This document shows positions 34,935 through 43,312 of a DNA stretch of 52,639 bases, piece by piece. Under the pieces are notes generated by a model. That model was given only the letters and a program-made list of their open reading frames with translations. It had not been told where the DNA came from and made no database searches. A program made the position numbers and the translations under genes. Each line of letters begins with the position of its first letter. Position 1 is the first letter of the stretch. The stretch is from Rhodospirillales bacterium (lineage in GTDB: Bacteria; Pseudomonadota; Alphaproteobacteria; ATCC43930; CGMCC-115725): NCBI GenBank assembly GCA_027315365.1, contig DAHUYF010000206.1, forward strand, positions 1 to 52,639, given 5' to 3'.

Positions 34935-36275
34935 CTATGCCCCCGCCACCGTCATGCCATCGATGCGGATGGTCGGCGCATCGACCCCGGTCTTGAAGTC
35001 GAGATCGTTGGCGGCGGTGAGGTGCAGGAACATGTCCTTGAGATTGCCCGCCACCGTCACCTCGCTGACGGCATAGGCGAGCGCGCCGCTCTCGATCCAG
35101 AAGCCGGCGGCGCCGCGGCTGTAATCGCCGGTGACGCCGTTCACCCCCATGCCCATCAGCTCCGTGACGTAGAGCCCGGCCGGGATGTCGCCGATCAGCT
35201 CCTGCGCCGTGACCGGCCCGGGCTCGAGCCAGAGATTGGTCGGCGACGGGCCGGGCGGCGAGGAGGTGCCGCGGCTGGCATGGCCGGTGCTTTCGAGCTT
35301 GAGCTGGCGCGCCGAGGCGAGATCGAGCAGCCAGGTGGTCAGCACGCCGTCCTCGATGATGGCGCGGCGGCGGTTGGGCAGGCCCTCGCCGTCGAACGGC
35401 TTGGAACGCAGGCCGCGCGGCTTGTGCGGCTCGTCGATCACGGTCATGCCGGCGGGAAAGATGCGCTGGCCGAGCTTGTCCTTGAGGAAGCTGGTGCCGC
35501 GCGCCACCGCCGGGCCGCTGATCGCGCCGGCGAGATGGCGCAGCAGGCTGGCGGCGACGCGGGGGTCGAACACCACCGGCACATGGCAGGTGGCGATCTT
35601 GCGTCCGCCCAGCCGGCGCACCGCGCGCGTGCCGGCCTCGTGGCCGATCGCGACGGGGTCGCGGAGATCGGCGGCGTGGACGGCACTCGAGAAGGCGTAA
35701 TCGCGCTCCATCGCCGTGCCCTCGCCGGCGAGCACCGCGGCGCTGACCGAATGGCCGGTGCTGGCATAGCTGCCGGCGAAACCGTTGGACGCCGCCATCG
35801 CCACGCGCGAGCGGCCCCAGCCGGCTTCCGCGCCTTCCGAGTTGGTGACGCCGGGCACCGCGCGCGCCGCGTCCTCGGCGGCGGCGGCGCGCTCCATCAG
35901 CCGCTCCGGCGACGGCTCCTCGCCATCGACCAGGTCGAGATCGGGCCAGGCGCGGGCGATCGCTGCGGGCTCGGCCAAGCCGCAATAGGGATCCTCCGGC
36001 ACCGCCTTCGCCATCGCGATCGCGCGCTCGACCAGCTCGTCGGCGCGCTCGGCGCCGCGGTCGTTGGACGAGACGATCGCCTGCCGCTTGCCGACCAGCA
36101 CGCGCAGGCCGAGATCATAGCTCTCCGAGCGCTCGAGCTTCTCGGTGCGGCCCAGGCGCTGCGCATGCGACAGCGACACGCCTTCGGCGAGTACGGCATC
36201 GGCCTGGTCGGCGCCGGCGCGGCGCGCCTTGGCGATGAGCTCGCCGAGAAAGGCGAGGGCGGTGTCTTGCGGCAT
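34935..36275 (-). CDS. pmbA: PmbA/TldE, partner subunit of the TldD/E metalloprotease
   Basis: A 446-residue protein of the U62 family. In E. coli, TldD and TldE form a heterodimer that cleaves unfolded peptides and matures microcin B17; PmbA/TldE lacks its own zinc motif. Characteristic segments are VLVGKRQAIVSSND, TGHSVSAAVLAGEG, RKIATCHVPVVFDP, RAIIEDGVLTTWLLD and GVNGVTGDYSRGAAGFWIE. No HExxxH motif is present, consistent with the subunit role. The partner tldD lies 10.6 kb away (46889-48322) on the same strand. The ATG at 36275 matches the family N-terminus. Confidence 0.93.
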   Translation of the reverse strand: MPQDTALAFLGELIAKARRAGADQADAVLAEGVSLSHAQRLGRTEKLERSESYDLGLRVLVGKRQAIVSSNDRGAERADELVERAIAMAKAVPEDPYCGLAEPAAIARAWPDLDLVDGEEPSPERLMERAAAAEDAARAVPGVTNSEGAEAGWGRSRVAMAASNGFAGSYASTGHSVSAAVLAGEGTAMERDYAFSSAVHAADLRDPVAIGHEAGTRAVRRLGGRKIATCHVPVVFDPRVAASLLRHLAGAISGPAVARGTSFLKDKLGQRIFPAGMTVIDEPHKPRGLRSKPFDGEGLPNRRRAIIEDGVLTTWLLDLASARQLKLESTGHASRGTSSPPGPSPTNLWLEPGPVTAQELIGDIPAGLYVTELMGMGVNGVTGDYSRGAAGFWIESGALAYAVSEVTVAGNLKDMFLHLTAANDLDFKTGVDAPTIRIDGMTVAGA

Positions 36276-36471
36276 GGCGGTTCCCCGGTTCTGACTGCGG
36301 CTCTATATGGGCGGCCGGCGGCGGCGGTTACAGCGATACCGGTAGCCGCTCCTCGCAGCCCGCGAACGCTAGCGCAGCGTCCCCGGCTTGGCCAGCGAGC
36401 GCCGGCGCCGTCTGCCTGTTAATCTCCGCCGCCGCTCCCATCTCCAGCGGGGATGGTGCAAGGAGGGGAGC

Positions 36472-37389
36472 ATGAGCCGGCCGCCGACACCCGAGCCCGA
36501 GGCGCCGGACGAGCCGGCGCCGGACGCCGTCGAGATGACCATCGCGCCGCGCGCGCGCGATCTCGGCGAGGGATTCCTGGTGGCGCGTCTGCTGCCCTTC
36601 GCCAAGCGCCGCATGGTCGGCCCGTTCATCTTCTTCGACGCCCTGGGGCCGGCGCGGTTTGCCGCCGGGCGTGGTCTCGACGTGCCGCCGCATCCGCATA
36701 TCGGCCTCGCCACCGTCACCTATCTCTTCGCCGGCGAGATCGTGCATCGCGACAGCCTCGGCAACGTGCTGCCGATCCGGCCGGGCGAGGTGAACTGGAT
36801 GACCGCCGGCAGCGGCATCGCCCATTCCGAGCGCAGCGACGCGGTGCTGCGCCGGAAGCCGTCTGCTCTCCACGGCATCCAGTCCTGGGTGGCGCTGCCG
36901 CGGCGCCACGAGGACACGGCGCCGGCTTTCGCCCATCACCCGCGGTCGAGCCTGCCGGTGATCGAGGGCGAGGGCAAGAGCCTGCGCCTCATTGCCGGCA
37001 GCTTTGCCGGGAAGCGCTCGCCGGTCGAGGTGCTCTCGCCCATGCTCTATGCCGACGTGCTGCTCCAGCCCGGCGCGCGGCTCGCCGTGCCGGCCGAGCA
37101 TGAGGAGCGCGCGGTCTATCTCGTCGAGGGCGCGGCGACGATCGCCGGCGAGAGCCACCCGGCGGGCCGGCTTCTGGTCTTCCGGCCCAAGGCGGAGATC
37201 GTCGTCACCGCGCCGCAGGGGGTGCGGCTGATGCTGCTCGGCGGCGCGCCGCTGGACGGGCCGCGGCACATCTGGTGGAACTTCGTCTCCAGCTCCCGGG
37301 AGCGCATCGAGGCGGCCAAAGCGGATTGGAAGGCCGGCCGCTTTCCGCCGGTGGCCGGCGATGGCGGATTCGTTGCGCTGCCGGAATGA
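36472..37389 (+). CDS. Pirin family protein
   Basis: A 305-residue bicupin protein. The N-cupin metal ligands are intact: His74 and His76 (PPHPHIG), His118 and Glu120 (GIAHSE). The lack of a full metal site in the C-terminal cupin matches the family. Bacterial pirins are reported as quercetinases or as partners of metabolic enzymes; which applies here is unknown. The ATG at 36472 is fixed by a strong AGGAGGGG (36461-36468); the open frame continues upstream but without a ribosome binding site. It is divergent from pmbA. Confidence 0.92.
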   Translation: MSRPPTPEPEAPDEPAPDAVEMTIAPRARDLGEGFLVARLLPFAKRRMVGPFIFFDALGPARFAAGRGLDVPPHPHIGLATVTYLFAGEIVHRDSLGNVLPIRPGEVNWMTAGSGIAHSERSDAVLRRKPSALHGIQSWVALPRRHEDTAPAFAHHPRSSLPVIEGEGKSLRLIAGSFAGKRSPVEVLSPMLYADVLLQPGARLAVPAEHEERAVYLVEGAATIAGESHPAGRLLVFRPKAEIVVTAPQGVRLMLLGGAPLDGPRHIWWNFVSSSRERIEAAKADWKAGRFPPVAGDGGFVALPE

Positions 37390-37465
37390 GCCGCTCGCTT
37401 AACGCGAGATTAAGTCACATGCGTGATACTTCGCCGAGGAGTTTTCCGACCCTGAGGAGCAGGCA

Positions 37466-38053
37466 GTGGAGAGTGACAACGGCGCGGATCTCCGGCAGCT
37501 GCTGCGCAGCGAGTTCGGCGGCATGTTCGAGGAGCTGCGCCGCTTTGTCGATCGCCGCATCGCCGAGCTCAGCACCGAGATCCACGCCACCGTCGAGATG
37601 GTGGATTTCAGCGAGACCAACCTGACGCAGCAGCTCGCGCGCATGCATCAGCAGCTCTCGCGCGTGATCGCGCTACCGGTGGCGGCGACGCGCAACTCCG
37701 GCAACGAGCTCGAGACGGTGGTGCAGTCGAGCGAGGATGCGGCCAACCGGATCATGACCGCGGCCGAGAAGATCGCCGCCGCGCTCGACGGCGCCGATTC
37801 CAAGGCGGCGGTGCGCGAGCAGCTCAACGCCATCTTCGAGGCCTGCGCCTTCCAGGACCTCACCGGCCAGCGCGTCCGCCGGGTGCTCGACCAGCTCAAA
37901 TCGCTCGACCACATGCTGGCGGAGATGGTGGAACACGGCCAGCAGCCGGGTGAGGCGGCGAAGCCGCGCGATCCCATCCGCCTCACCTTCGAGATCGCCG
38001 GCAGGGGCCCCGATCTTGCGCAGAAGGAGGTCGACGCGCTGATGGCCAGGTAA
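37466..38053 (+). CDS. CheZ-like protein phosphatase
   Basis: A 195-residue helical protein. The active-site helix reads FEACAFQDLTGQRVRRVLDQL, with Asp131 and Gln135 matching the catalytic residues of CheZ, and a C-terminal EVDALMA tail matches the CheY-binding peptide of CheZ. It would speed dephosphorylation of a CheY-like response regulator. No chemotaxis or flagellar gene is nearby. The start is GTG at 37466 with GAGGAG upstream. A perfect hairpin overlaps the stop codon. Confidence 0.82.
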   Translation: MESDNGADLRQLLRSEFGGMFEELRRFVDRRIAELSTEIHATVEMVDFSETNLTQQLARMHQQLSRVIALPVAATRNSGNELETVVQSSEDAANRIMTAAEKIAAALDGADSKAAVREQLNAIFEACAFQDLTGQRVRRVLDQLKSLDHMLAEMVEHGQQPGEAAKPRDPIRLTFEIAGRGPDLAQKEVDALMAR

Positions 38054-38071
38054 ACTCGCGCGGCGAGTTTA
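38051..38071 (+). terminator. Hairpin overlapping the stop of the CheZ-like gene
   Basis: A perfect 9-bp inverted repeat, TAAACTCGC, loop gcg, GCGAGTTTA. It begins at the TAA stop codon itself. It lacks a T-tract, so it may be a transcript-stabilising or attenuating hairpin rather than an intrinsic terminator. The double-stem-loop repeat copy 2 follows 6 bp downstream. Confidence 0.5.
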
Positions 38072-38077
38072 TCCGCG

Positions 38078-38117
38078 GCGGACGCCGGCGGTTGCTCTTG
38101 CAACCGTGAAAGTCCGC
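38078..38117 (+). repeat. Double-stem-loop repeat, copy 2
   Basis: Outer stem GCGGAC (38078-38083) pairs with GTCCGC (38112-38117). Spacers gccg and gaaa flank the inner stem GCGGTTGC (38088-38095) and GCAACCGT (38100-38107), loop tctt. Compared with copy 3, the outer stem has exchanged a G-C pair for an A-T pair on both sides, which keeps the pairing. Confidence 0.8.
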
Positions 38118-38145
38118 ACCGTTCCAACCAGCCTCGACGCGATCC

Positions 38146-39654
38146 CTATTTCCAGATCGGCTTGCCGCTTCCCGGCAGGCCGTAGCTCGACCATTTCGCG
38201 GTCACTTCGGCGATGATCTCGTCGGTCATGCGGATCTGGCGGCCCCAGTCGCGGCGCGTCTCGGGCGGCCATTTGTTGGTGGCATCGAAGCCCAGCTTGC
38301 CGCCCAGCCCTGATTCGGGCGCCGCGAAATCGAGGTAGTCGATCGGCGTGTTCTCGACCACGGTGATGTCGCGGGCCGGGTCCATGCGGGTGGCGATCGC
38401 CCACATTACGTCGGTCCAGCGCCGCGCGTCGATGTCGTCGTCGACGACGATGACGAATTTGGTGTAGATGAACTGGCGCAGGAACGACCACACCCCCATC
38501 ATCACCCGCTTGGCATGGCCGGGATAGGCCTTGCGGATCGACACCACCGCGATGCGGTAGGAGCAGCCCTCGGGCGGCAGCCAGAAATCGACGATCTCCG
38601 GGAATTGCTGCTGCAGCAGCGGGATGAACACCTCGTTGAGCGCCTCGCCCAGCACCGAGGGCTCGTCCGGCGGCCGGCCGGTGAAGGTCGAGAGATAGAT
38701 CGGCTCGCGCCGCCGGGTGATGGCGCTGATGCGGAACACCGGGAAGCGCTCGACCGCGTTGTAATAACCGGTGTGGTCGCCATAGGGGCCTTCCTCGCCC
38801 TGCTCGTCGAGCGAGACGTGGCCTTCGAGCACGATCTCCGCCTGCGCCGGCACCTTGAGCGGCACCGTCTTGCAATCGACCAGCTCGACCTTGCGGCCGC
38901 GCAGCAGCCCCGCGAACTGGTATTCCGAGAGCGTGTCCGGCACCGGCGTCACCGCCGCGAGGATGGTGCCGGGATCGGCGCCGATCACCGCCGCCGCCGG
39001 CAGCGGCTCCCGCTTCTCGGCCGCCCAGCGCCGGTGATGCTGCGCGCCGCCGCGATGGCGCAGCCAGCGCATCAGCGTGCGGTCGCGTCCGGTCACCTGC
39101 ATGCGGTAGATGCCGAGATTGTAGTCGTCCTCGCGCCGCTCGCCTGGCCCCTTGGTCACCACCAGCGGCCAGGTGATGAGCGGCGCCGGCTCGCCCGGCC
39201 AGCAGCCCTGGATCGGCAGCTCGCCGAGATCGATCTCGCCGCCGGTGAGCACCACCTCCTGGCAGGGCGCGCTACCCACCGTCTTGGGCTTCATCGCCAG
39301 CACCGTCTTGAGCAGCGGCAGCATGTCGAACGCCTCGCGCCAGCCGCCGGGCGGCTCGGGCTGGCGCAGGAAGGCCAGTGTCTCGCCGATCTCGCGCAGT
39401 TGCGCGGGCGTACGGTCCATGCCCCAGGCGACGCGCTCCACCGTGCCGAAGAGATTGGTCAGCACCGGCATGGCATAGCGCCCGCCCCCCGGCCGCAGCA
39501 CCTCCTCGAACAGCACCGCCGGCCCCTGCTCGGCCAGCAGCCGGGTGTGGATTTCGGTGATCTCCAGCGCCGGCGAGACCGGCGTCCGGACGCGCACCAG
39601 CCGGCCTTCCGCCTCCAGGCGGGCCATGAAGTCGCGCAGCGAGGCGTAGGGCAT
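38146..39654 (-). CDS. ubiD: UbiD-family decarboxylase, 4-hydroxy-3-polyprenylbenzoate decarboxylase
   Basis: A 502-residue prenylated-FMN-dependent decarboxylase of ubiquinone biosynthesis. Typical blocks are [20 protein letters not shown] at the N-terminus, the [20 protein letters not shown] segment, the [12 protein letters not shown] active-site region, and [19 protein letters not shown] near the C-terminus. The length is normal for UbiD. The flavin prenyltransferase UbiX is not in the window. It is divergent from DUF4170 across 95 bp. ubiA lies 2 kb further on the same strand. Confidence 0.95.
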   Translation of the reverse strand: MPYASLRDFMARLEAEGRLVRVRTPVSPALEITEIHTRLLAEQGPAVLFEEVLRPGGGRYAMPVLTNLFGTVERVAWGMDRTPAQLREIGETLAFLRQPEPPGGWREAFDMLPLLKTVLAMKPKTVGSAPCQEVVLTGGEIDLGELPIQGCWPGEPAPLITWPLVVTKGPGERREDDYNLGIYRMQVTGRDRTLMRWLRHRGGAQHHRRWAAEKREPLPAAAVIGADPGTILAAVTPVPDTLSEYQFAGLLRGRKVELVDCKTVPLKVPAQAEIVLEGHVSLDEQGEEGPYGDHTGYYNAVERFPVFRISAITRRREPIYLSTFTGRPPDEPSVLGEALNEVFIPLLQQQFPEIVDFWLPPEGCSYRIAVVSIRKAYPGHAKRVMMGVWSFLRQFIYTKFVIVVDDDIDARRWTDVMWAIATRMDPARDITVVENTPIDYLDFAAPESGLGGKLGFDATNKWPPETRRDWGRQIRMTDEIIAEVTAKWSSYGLPGSGKPIWK

Positions 39655-39749
39655 CGGCTACCTTGTGTTAACGCCGGGCGTGCGACTATAGGTCGGCACT
39701 ACGCCCCGGGCCACTGTCGGCCGCGGCGGCGCCGGCACGGGATTTTCGC

Positions 39750-39956
39750 ATGGCACGCTATTGGGTGGTCGGCGGCGAATACGCCGATGTGAGTTTCGAG
39801 CGGTTGGCCCCCGGCGCGCGCGAAGAGCGCCACGGGCCGTTCCAGAGCTATGCCGAGGCCTATGCCCTCTGGCAGGTCCGCGCCCGCGCCACCATCGACG
39901 ACGCCCTGGTACGCTTCCGCATCGTCGAGGATAGCGGCGGCCGCCTGGCTTCTTAG
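39750..39956 (+). CDS. DUF4170 small protein
   Basis: A 68-residue protein: ARYWVVGGEYADVSF, GPFQSYAEAYALWQVRAR and RFRIVED are the conserved features of the alphaproteobacterial DUF4170 family. Function is unknown; in related genomes it tends to sit near pmbA, waaA and lpxK, which are all within this window but not adjacent here. No signal peptide or membrane helix is seen. A repeat copy lies 28 bp beyond its stop. Confidence 0.88.
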   Translation: MARYWVVGGEYADVSFERLAPGAREERHGPFQSYAEAYALWQVRARATIDDALVRFRIVEDSGGRLAS

Positions 39957-39984
39957 CTCGGCGCGACCCGCAGCGTCGTCGCCC

Positions 39985-40024
39985 GCGGGCGCCGGCGGTT
40001 GCTCTTGCAACCGCGAAAGCCCGC
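39985..40024 (+). repeat. Double-stem-loop repeat, copy 3
   Basis: Outer stem GCGGGC (39985-39990) pairs with GCCCGC (40019-40024). Spacers gccg and gaaa flank the inner stem GCGGTTGC (39995-40002) and GCAACCGC (40007-40014), loop tctt. It lies between the DUF4170 stop and the AT-richer orphan gene. Confidence 0.8.
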
Positions 40025-40060
40025 ACGGTGCGGACTATCCTCTCGTCCCATTATCTTCCG

Positions 40061-40083
40061 CTCTCCTCCCAGGGGGAGGAGAG
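40061..40083. repeat. REP-like palindrome, CTCTCC...GGAGAG family
   Basis: Inverted repeat CTCTCCTCCC, loop agg, GGGAGGAGAG, followed by a GTGAGGAGGG tail. It belongs to the same class as the palindrome at 46727 (CTCTCC/GGAGAG core followed by GTGAGG), a common interspersed repeat type in alphaproteobacteria and other GC-rich genomes. Confidence 0.65.
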
Positions 40084-40164
40084 GGCAGCGTGAGGAGGGC
40101 TTCACCGACGTCGCGACGGAATCGATCCCGCCGCCGCTGCGTCCGCGGGATCGACTTTCATTGG

Positions 40165-40779
40165 TCAACGGTCCGGCCGCCAAATGATTTCGGTGATGGC
40201 ATCGCCGATATGAAAACCGGCCGCGTTTATATCCGGAACCGTCCCGTCCGGCGGCAATAACAAATCCAACGTCGCATAACCTAGTTTCGGCTCTCTGTGT
40301 ATTCTGAAGTTTTTCCTGACGCCCCTAACATCGTAAACTAGGTAATATCTGTTGTTGACTTTTTCGACATGGACGCCGGTCATCCCGCGTCCCCTATCAG
40401 TCAATATTTCTTCTGATTCGTCATAGTCCACATAAAATATGTTTTTCGCGCCCTCGCTGACGCCGCCGTCGCGGTATCTCTCGCGCCTCACGCCGCCGTG
40501 AGTGATCGTATAACGGCTCCCCTTGGATGTCTTGAATACGGCTCTGTTGTTTATCCGGTACATCGGTTGCGCCGCGCCGGAATGGGCCTTTGGCCCGCTC
40601 GTGGTCGCGCTCGTGCCGACCGGCGACGAGGACCCAAAGCGCGTCGGCGGCGGGAGGGGCGCGCGAAGAACCGTCTTGGCTTGCGCGGTCGCGATGCCGC
40701 CTCTGGCGACGGCGGCGTTGCACGTCGGCGCGGCCGATGGGCCGAATTTGGTGGGTGGCGGTTGCGCCGACTTCCCCAT
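40165..40779 (-). CDS. Orphan protein with PPPT-K/R-FG motifs
   Basis: A 204-residue protein not recognised as a named family. The N-terminal 72 residues are low-complexity and contain two copies of PPPT(K/R)FG (residues 7-13 and 43-49), an AQAK element and Ala/Ser/Gly/Pro linkers. Residues about 73-204 form a separate folded-looking domain rich in Tyr, Arg and Asp, starting MYRINNRAVFKTSKGSRY and containing KNIFYVDYDESEEIL and RYYLVYDVRGVRKNF. The start at 40779 has GGAGG 6 nt upstream. The coding region is much poorer in GC than its neighbours (for example 26 of 60 bases in 40261-40320), suggesting recent transfer. I recall similar PxPxTxFG/QxK repeats N-terminal to toxin-like or DUF4157-like proteins, so a secreted or cargo protein is possible, but this is unproven. 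Confidence 0.7.
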   Translation of the reverse strand: MGKSAQPPPTKFGPSAAPTCNAAVARGGIATAQAKTVLRAPLPPPTRFGSSSPVGTSATTSGPKAHSGAAQPMYRINNRAVFKTSKGSRYTITHGGVRRERYRDGGVSEGAKNIFYVDYDESEEILTDRGRGMTGVHVEKVNNRYYLVYDVRGVRKNFRIHREPKLGYATLDLLLPPDGTVPDINAAGFHIGDAITEIIWRPDR

Positions 40780-40918
40780 GCTTGCCTCCGTAAGAAGCCT
40801 TGGCGCGGAAGCCCGTTCATCCTCGCAGGCGCCGGGAAACGTATCACCAGGAGTTGGGCCGCGGGGAAAATAGATCGAGAAACAATCGAAGCTAGAACGG
40901 GATCAGCCCCCCAAAGGC

Positions 40919-41569
40919 TCACCCCGAAAGGCGCCACACCACCCCCTCGCGCATCGTGCGGTCCTCGAGGTCGAGCGGCGTCGGCACGCCATAGCGTGCG
41001 AGTTCCTCCAGCCCTTCCTTGGGCAAGTAGGCGCGGCCGGGATCGCCCAGCAGCACCAGCACGCCGGCGGCGGCAAGACGCCGCAGCCACTGCGTCAGCC
41101 GCTCGGCGAGCGGCCGCTCGTAGCACATGTCGCCGACCAGCACGACCTGCCAGGGCACGGGAAAGCGGCCGATCACGTCGCCGCTCTCGACCGCGACATC
41201 GAGCCGGTTCAGCGCGGCGTTGAGGACAATCGCCGTCGCCGCCACGGGATCGATCTCCGCCGCCGCCGCCGCGGCCGCGCCGGCGCGCGCCGCCGCCAGC
41301 GCCAGCAGCCCGCTGCCGGCGCCGAAATCGAGCACGTTTTTGCCGCGCACGAGATCGGGATGGTCGAGCACGTGGCGCGCCAGCGCTTGGCCGCCCGCCC
41401 AGGCGAAGGCCCAGTAAGGCGGCGGCAGCTGCTCGCGCTCGAGCAGCGCCTCGGTCGCCTGCCACAGCGGCGTGATCTCGCCGGCGAGATGGAGGCGGAT
41501 TTCCGGCACCAGCGGCGGCGCCTCCACCGCGGTGTTGGCGCGGACGAAGTCCCGCGGCTCAGATGACAT
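40919..41569 (-). CDS. SAM-dependent methyltransferase (ETF-beta lysine methyltransferase-like)
   Basis: A 216-residue class I methyltransferase. The start MSSEPRDFVRANT at 41569 is chosen because the next upstream start is a TTG 9 nt away and conservation begins at FVRANT. The SAM motif VLDFGAGSGLLALAA follows PPYWAFAWAGGQALAR. The family includes mitochondrial ETFB lysine methyltransferase and bacterial PrmA-like homologues, so a protein-lysine target is possible. It overlaps the ubiA stop by 11 nt and is therefore co-transcribed with ubiA. Confidence 0.78.
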   Translation of the reverse strand: MSSEPRDFVRANTAVEAPPLVPEIRLHLAGEITPLWQATEALLEREQLPPPYWAFAWAGGQALARHVLDHPDLVRGKNVLDFGAGSGLLALAAARAGAAAAAAAEIDPVAATAIVLNAALNRLDVAVESGDVIGRFPVPWQVVLVGDMCYERPLAERLTQWLRRLAAAGVLVLLGDPGRAYLPKEGLEELARYGVPTPLDLEDRTMREGVVWRLSG

Positions 41570-42452
41570 GCGCGGCAATGATGGCGAGGAGCAGGATCCA
41601 GCCGGCCCAGCGGTTGGAGCGGAACTTGGCGAGGCAGTCGGCGGTGTCCTCGGTATCGACCCGCGCCGCCTGCCAGAAGAGCTGCGCCAGCATCAGCGCG
41701 AGCCCGGCATAGAACGGCCAGCGCATGCCTGCGGCGACGCCCGTCGCCGCCCAGAGCGCCGCCGCCGCGCCGTAGAAGATGAAGAGCCAGGGGCGGGTGC
41801 GCGCGCCGAGCGCCAGCGCCGAGGAGCGGACGCCGATCAGCACGTCGTCCTCCTTGTCCTGATGCGCGTAGATGGTGTCGTAGCCCAGCGTCCAGGCGAT
41901 GCCGCCGACATAGAGCAGGAAGGCCGCGCGGTCGAGCCGCCCGGTCGCCGCCGCCCAGCCCATCAGCGCGCCCCAATTGAAATTGAGGCCGAGGAAGAAT
42001 TGCGGCCAGTAGGTCACGCGCTTCATCAGCGGATATGTCGCCACCAGCAGCAGCACCAGCACGCCCAGTAGCACCGCCAGCCGGTCGAGACAGGCCAGGA
42101 CCGCCGCGCCGATGCCGAGCTGCAGCGCCAGGAACAGCGCCGCCTGGCCGAGCGAGACCGCGCCGCTCGGCAGCGGCCGGGTGCGCGTGCGCGCCACACG
42201 CGCGTCGAAATCGCGGTCGATGATGTCGTTGAGCGTGCAGCCGGCGCCGCGCATCGTCACCGCGCCGATGCCGAAGAGCGCCATCAGCCGCCAGTCCGGC
42301 CAGCCCGGCGCCGCCAGCGCGATCGCCCACCAGCCGGGGAAGAGCAGCAGCCAGGTGCCGATCGGCCGGTCGAGCCGGGCGAGGCGGATATAGGGCACCA
42401 GCGCCGCCGGCGCATAGCGGTCCGCCCAGTCGTCGCGGTGAATGTCAGTCAT
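41559..42452 (-). CDS. ubiA: 4-hydroxybenzoate polyprenyltransferase
   Basis: A 297-residue integral-membrane prenyltransferase that attaches the polyprenyl tail to 4-hydroxybenzoate in ubiquinone biosynthesis. The two Asp-rich motifs that bind Mg-diphosphate are present: NDIIDRDFD and DKEDD. About eight hydrophobic helices can be traced. N-terminal PYIRLARLDRPIGTWLLLFP is typical of UbiA. It is divergent from rsmE across 77 bp, and the ubiA-rsmE-gshA order is conserved in alphaproteobacteria. Confidence 0.95.
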   Translation of the reverse strand: MTDIHRDDWADRYAPAALVPYIRLARLDRPIGTWLLLFPGWWAIALAAPGWPDWRLMALFGIGAVTMRGAGCTLNDIIDRDFDARVARTRTRPLPSGAVSLGQAALFLALQLGIGAAVLACLDRLAVLLGVLVLLLVATYPLMKRVTYWPQFFLGLNFNWGALMGWAAATGRLDRAAFLLYVGGIAWTLGYDTIYAHQDKEDDVLIGVRSSALALGARTRPWLFIFYGAAAALWAATGVAAGMRWPFYAGLALMLAQLFWQAARVDTEDTADCLAKFRSNRWAGWILLLAIIAAHVI

Positions 42453-42529
42453 GGTGTGAGGCTGTGCTCATCAGCTAAGCTTGCTGCGCGCCATCTTGCC
42501 CGCCGCCCGCGCCGCGGCCAAGTCCGCCG

Positions 42530-43273
42530 ATGATCGCGAAAACGCGCCTCTTCGTCACCACCGACCTCGCCGGCGGCCTCTCCATCGGACTCGAGCCGTC
42601 GCAGGCGCATTACGTCAAGACCGTGCTGCGGCTCGGGCCGGGCGCCGAGGTCGCGCTGTTCAACGGCCGCGACGGCGAGTGGCGCGGCCGGGTCGACGGC
42701 GTCGGCAAGGGCTGGTGCTCGGTGGCACTCTACGAGCAGAGCCGGCGGCAGGAGCCGCCGGGCGATCTCGCCCTGGTCTTCGCGCCGCTGAAGCGCGGCC
42801 GCATCGATTTCCTGGTGGAGAAGGCGACCGAACTCGGCGTCGCGGCGCTCCACCCGGTCTTCACCCGGCGCAGCGTGGTCGAGCGCGTCAATCTGGACCG
42901 GCTGCGCGCCAATGCCATCGAAGCGGCGGAGCAGTGCGAGCGCCTCGACGTGCCGGCGGTCGCCGAACCCGAGCCGCTGGAGCGGCTGATGGCACGCTGG
43001 CCTGCGCATCGGCGATTGCTGCTATGCGACGAGAGCGGAGCTGCGCCGCCCATCGCGGAAACGCTGGCGGCGGCATCCGGAGGCGCCGCCGCGGTGCTGG
43101 TCGGGCCCGAAGGCGGCTTTGCCGAAACGGAGCTTGACGCCCTGAGGAAACTCCCCTTTGTTTCCCCCGTCGGTTTGGGCCCGCGCGTCCTGCGCGCCGA
43201 CACCGCGGCGCTGGCGGCACTCTCGGTGCTGCAGGCGCTGGCCGGCGACTGGCGCCGGCCTCGCCGACGCTGA
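42530..43273 (+). CDS. rsmE: 16S rRNA (uracil1498-N3)-methyltransferase
   Basis: A 247-residue SPOUT methyltransferase that makes m3U1498 in 16S rRNA. The N-terminal PUA-like region includes HYVKTVLRLGPG. The catalytic domain has KRGRIDFLVEKATELGV, AAEQCERLDVP, VGPEGGFAETELD and GLGPRVLRADTAALAAL, the characteristic RsmE knot motifs. The ATG at 42530 is chosen as the first in-frame start; the upstream spacer is shared with divergent ubiA. gshA starts 39 nt downstream. Confidence 0.95.
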   Translation: MIAKTRLFVTTDLAGGLSIGLEPSQAHYVKTVLRLGPGAEVALFNGRDGEWRGRVDGVGKGWCSVALYEQSRRQEPPGDLALVFAPLKRGRIDFLVEKATELGVAALHPVFTRRSVVERVNLDRLRANAIEAAEQCERLDVPAVAEPEPLERLMARWPAHRRLLLCDESGAAPPIAETLAAASGGAAAVLVGPEGGFAETELDALRKLPFVSPVGLGPRVLRADTAALAALSVLQALAGDWRRPRRR

Positions 43274-43312
43274 GTCCGGGGTTTTTTGCGCGAGCATCGG
43301 GGGTATCGCGTC

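Noticed and set aside
33054-36422. A 1122-codon plus-strand open frame, and a 925-codon minus-strand frame at 33208-35985
   Set aside because: Both are out-of-frame shadows of the lipid kinase, ICMT-like and pmbA genes, with low-complexity translation and no recognisable domain.
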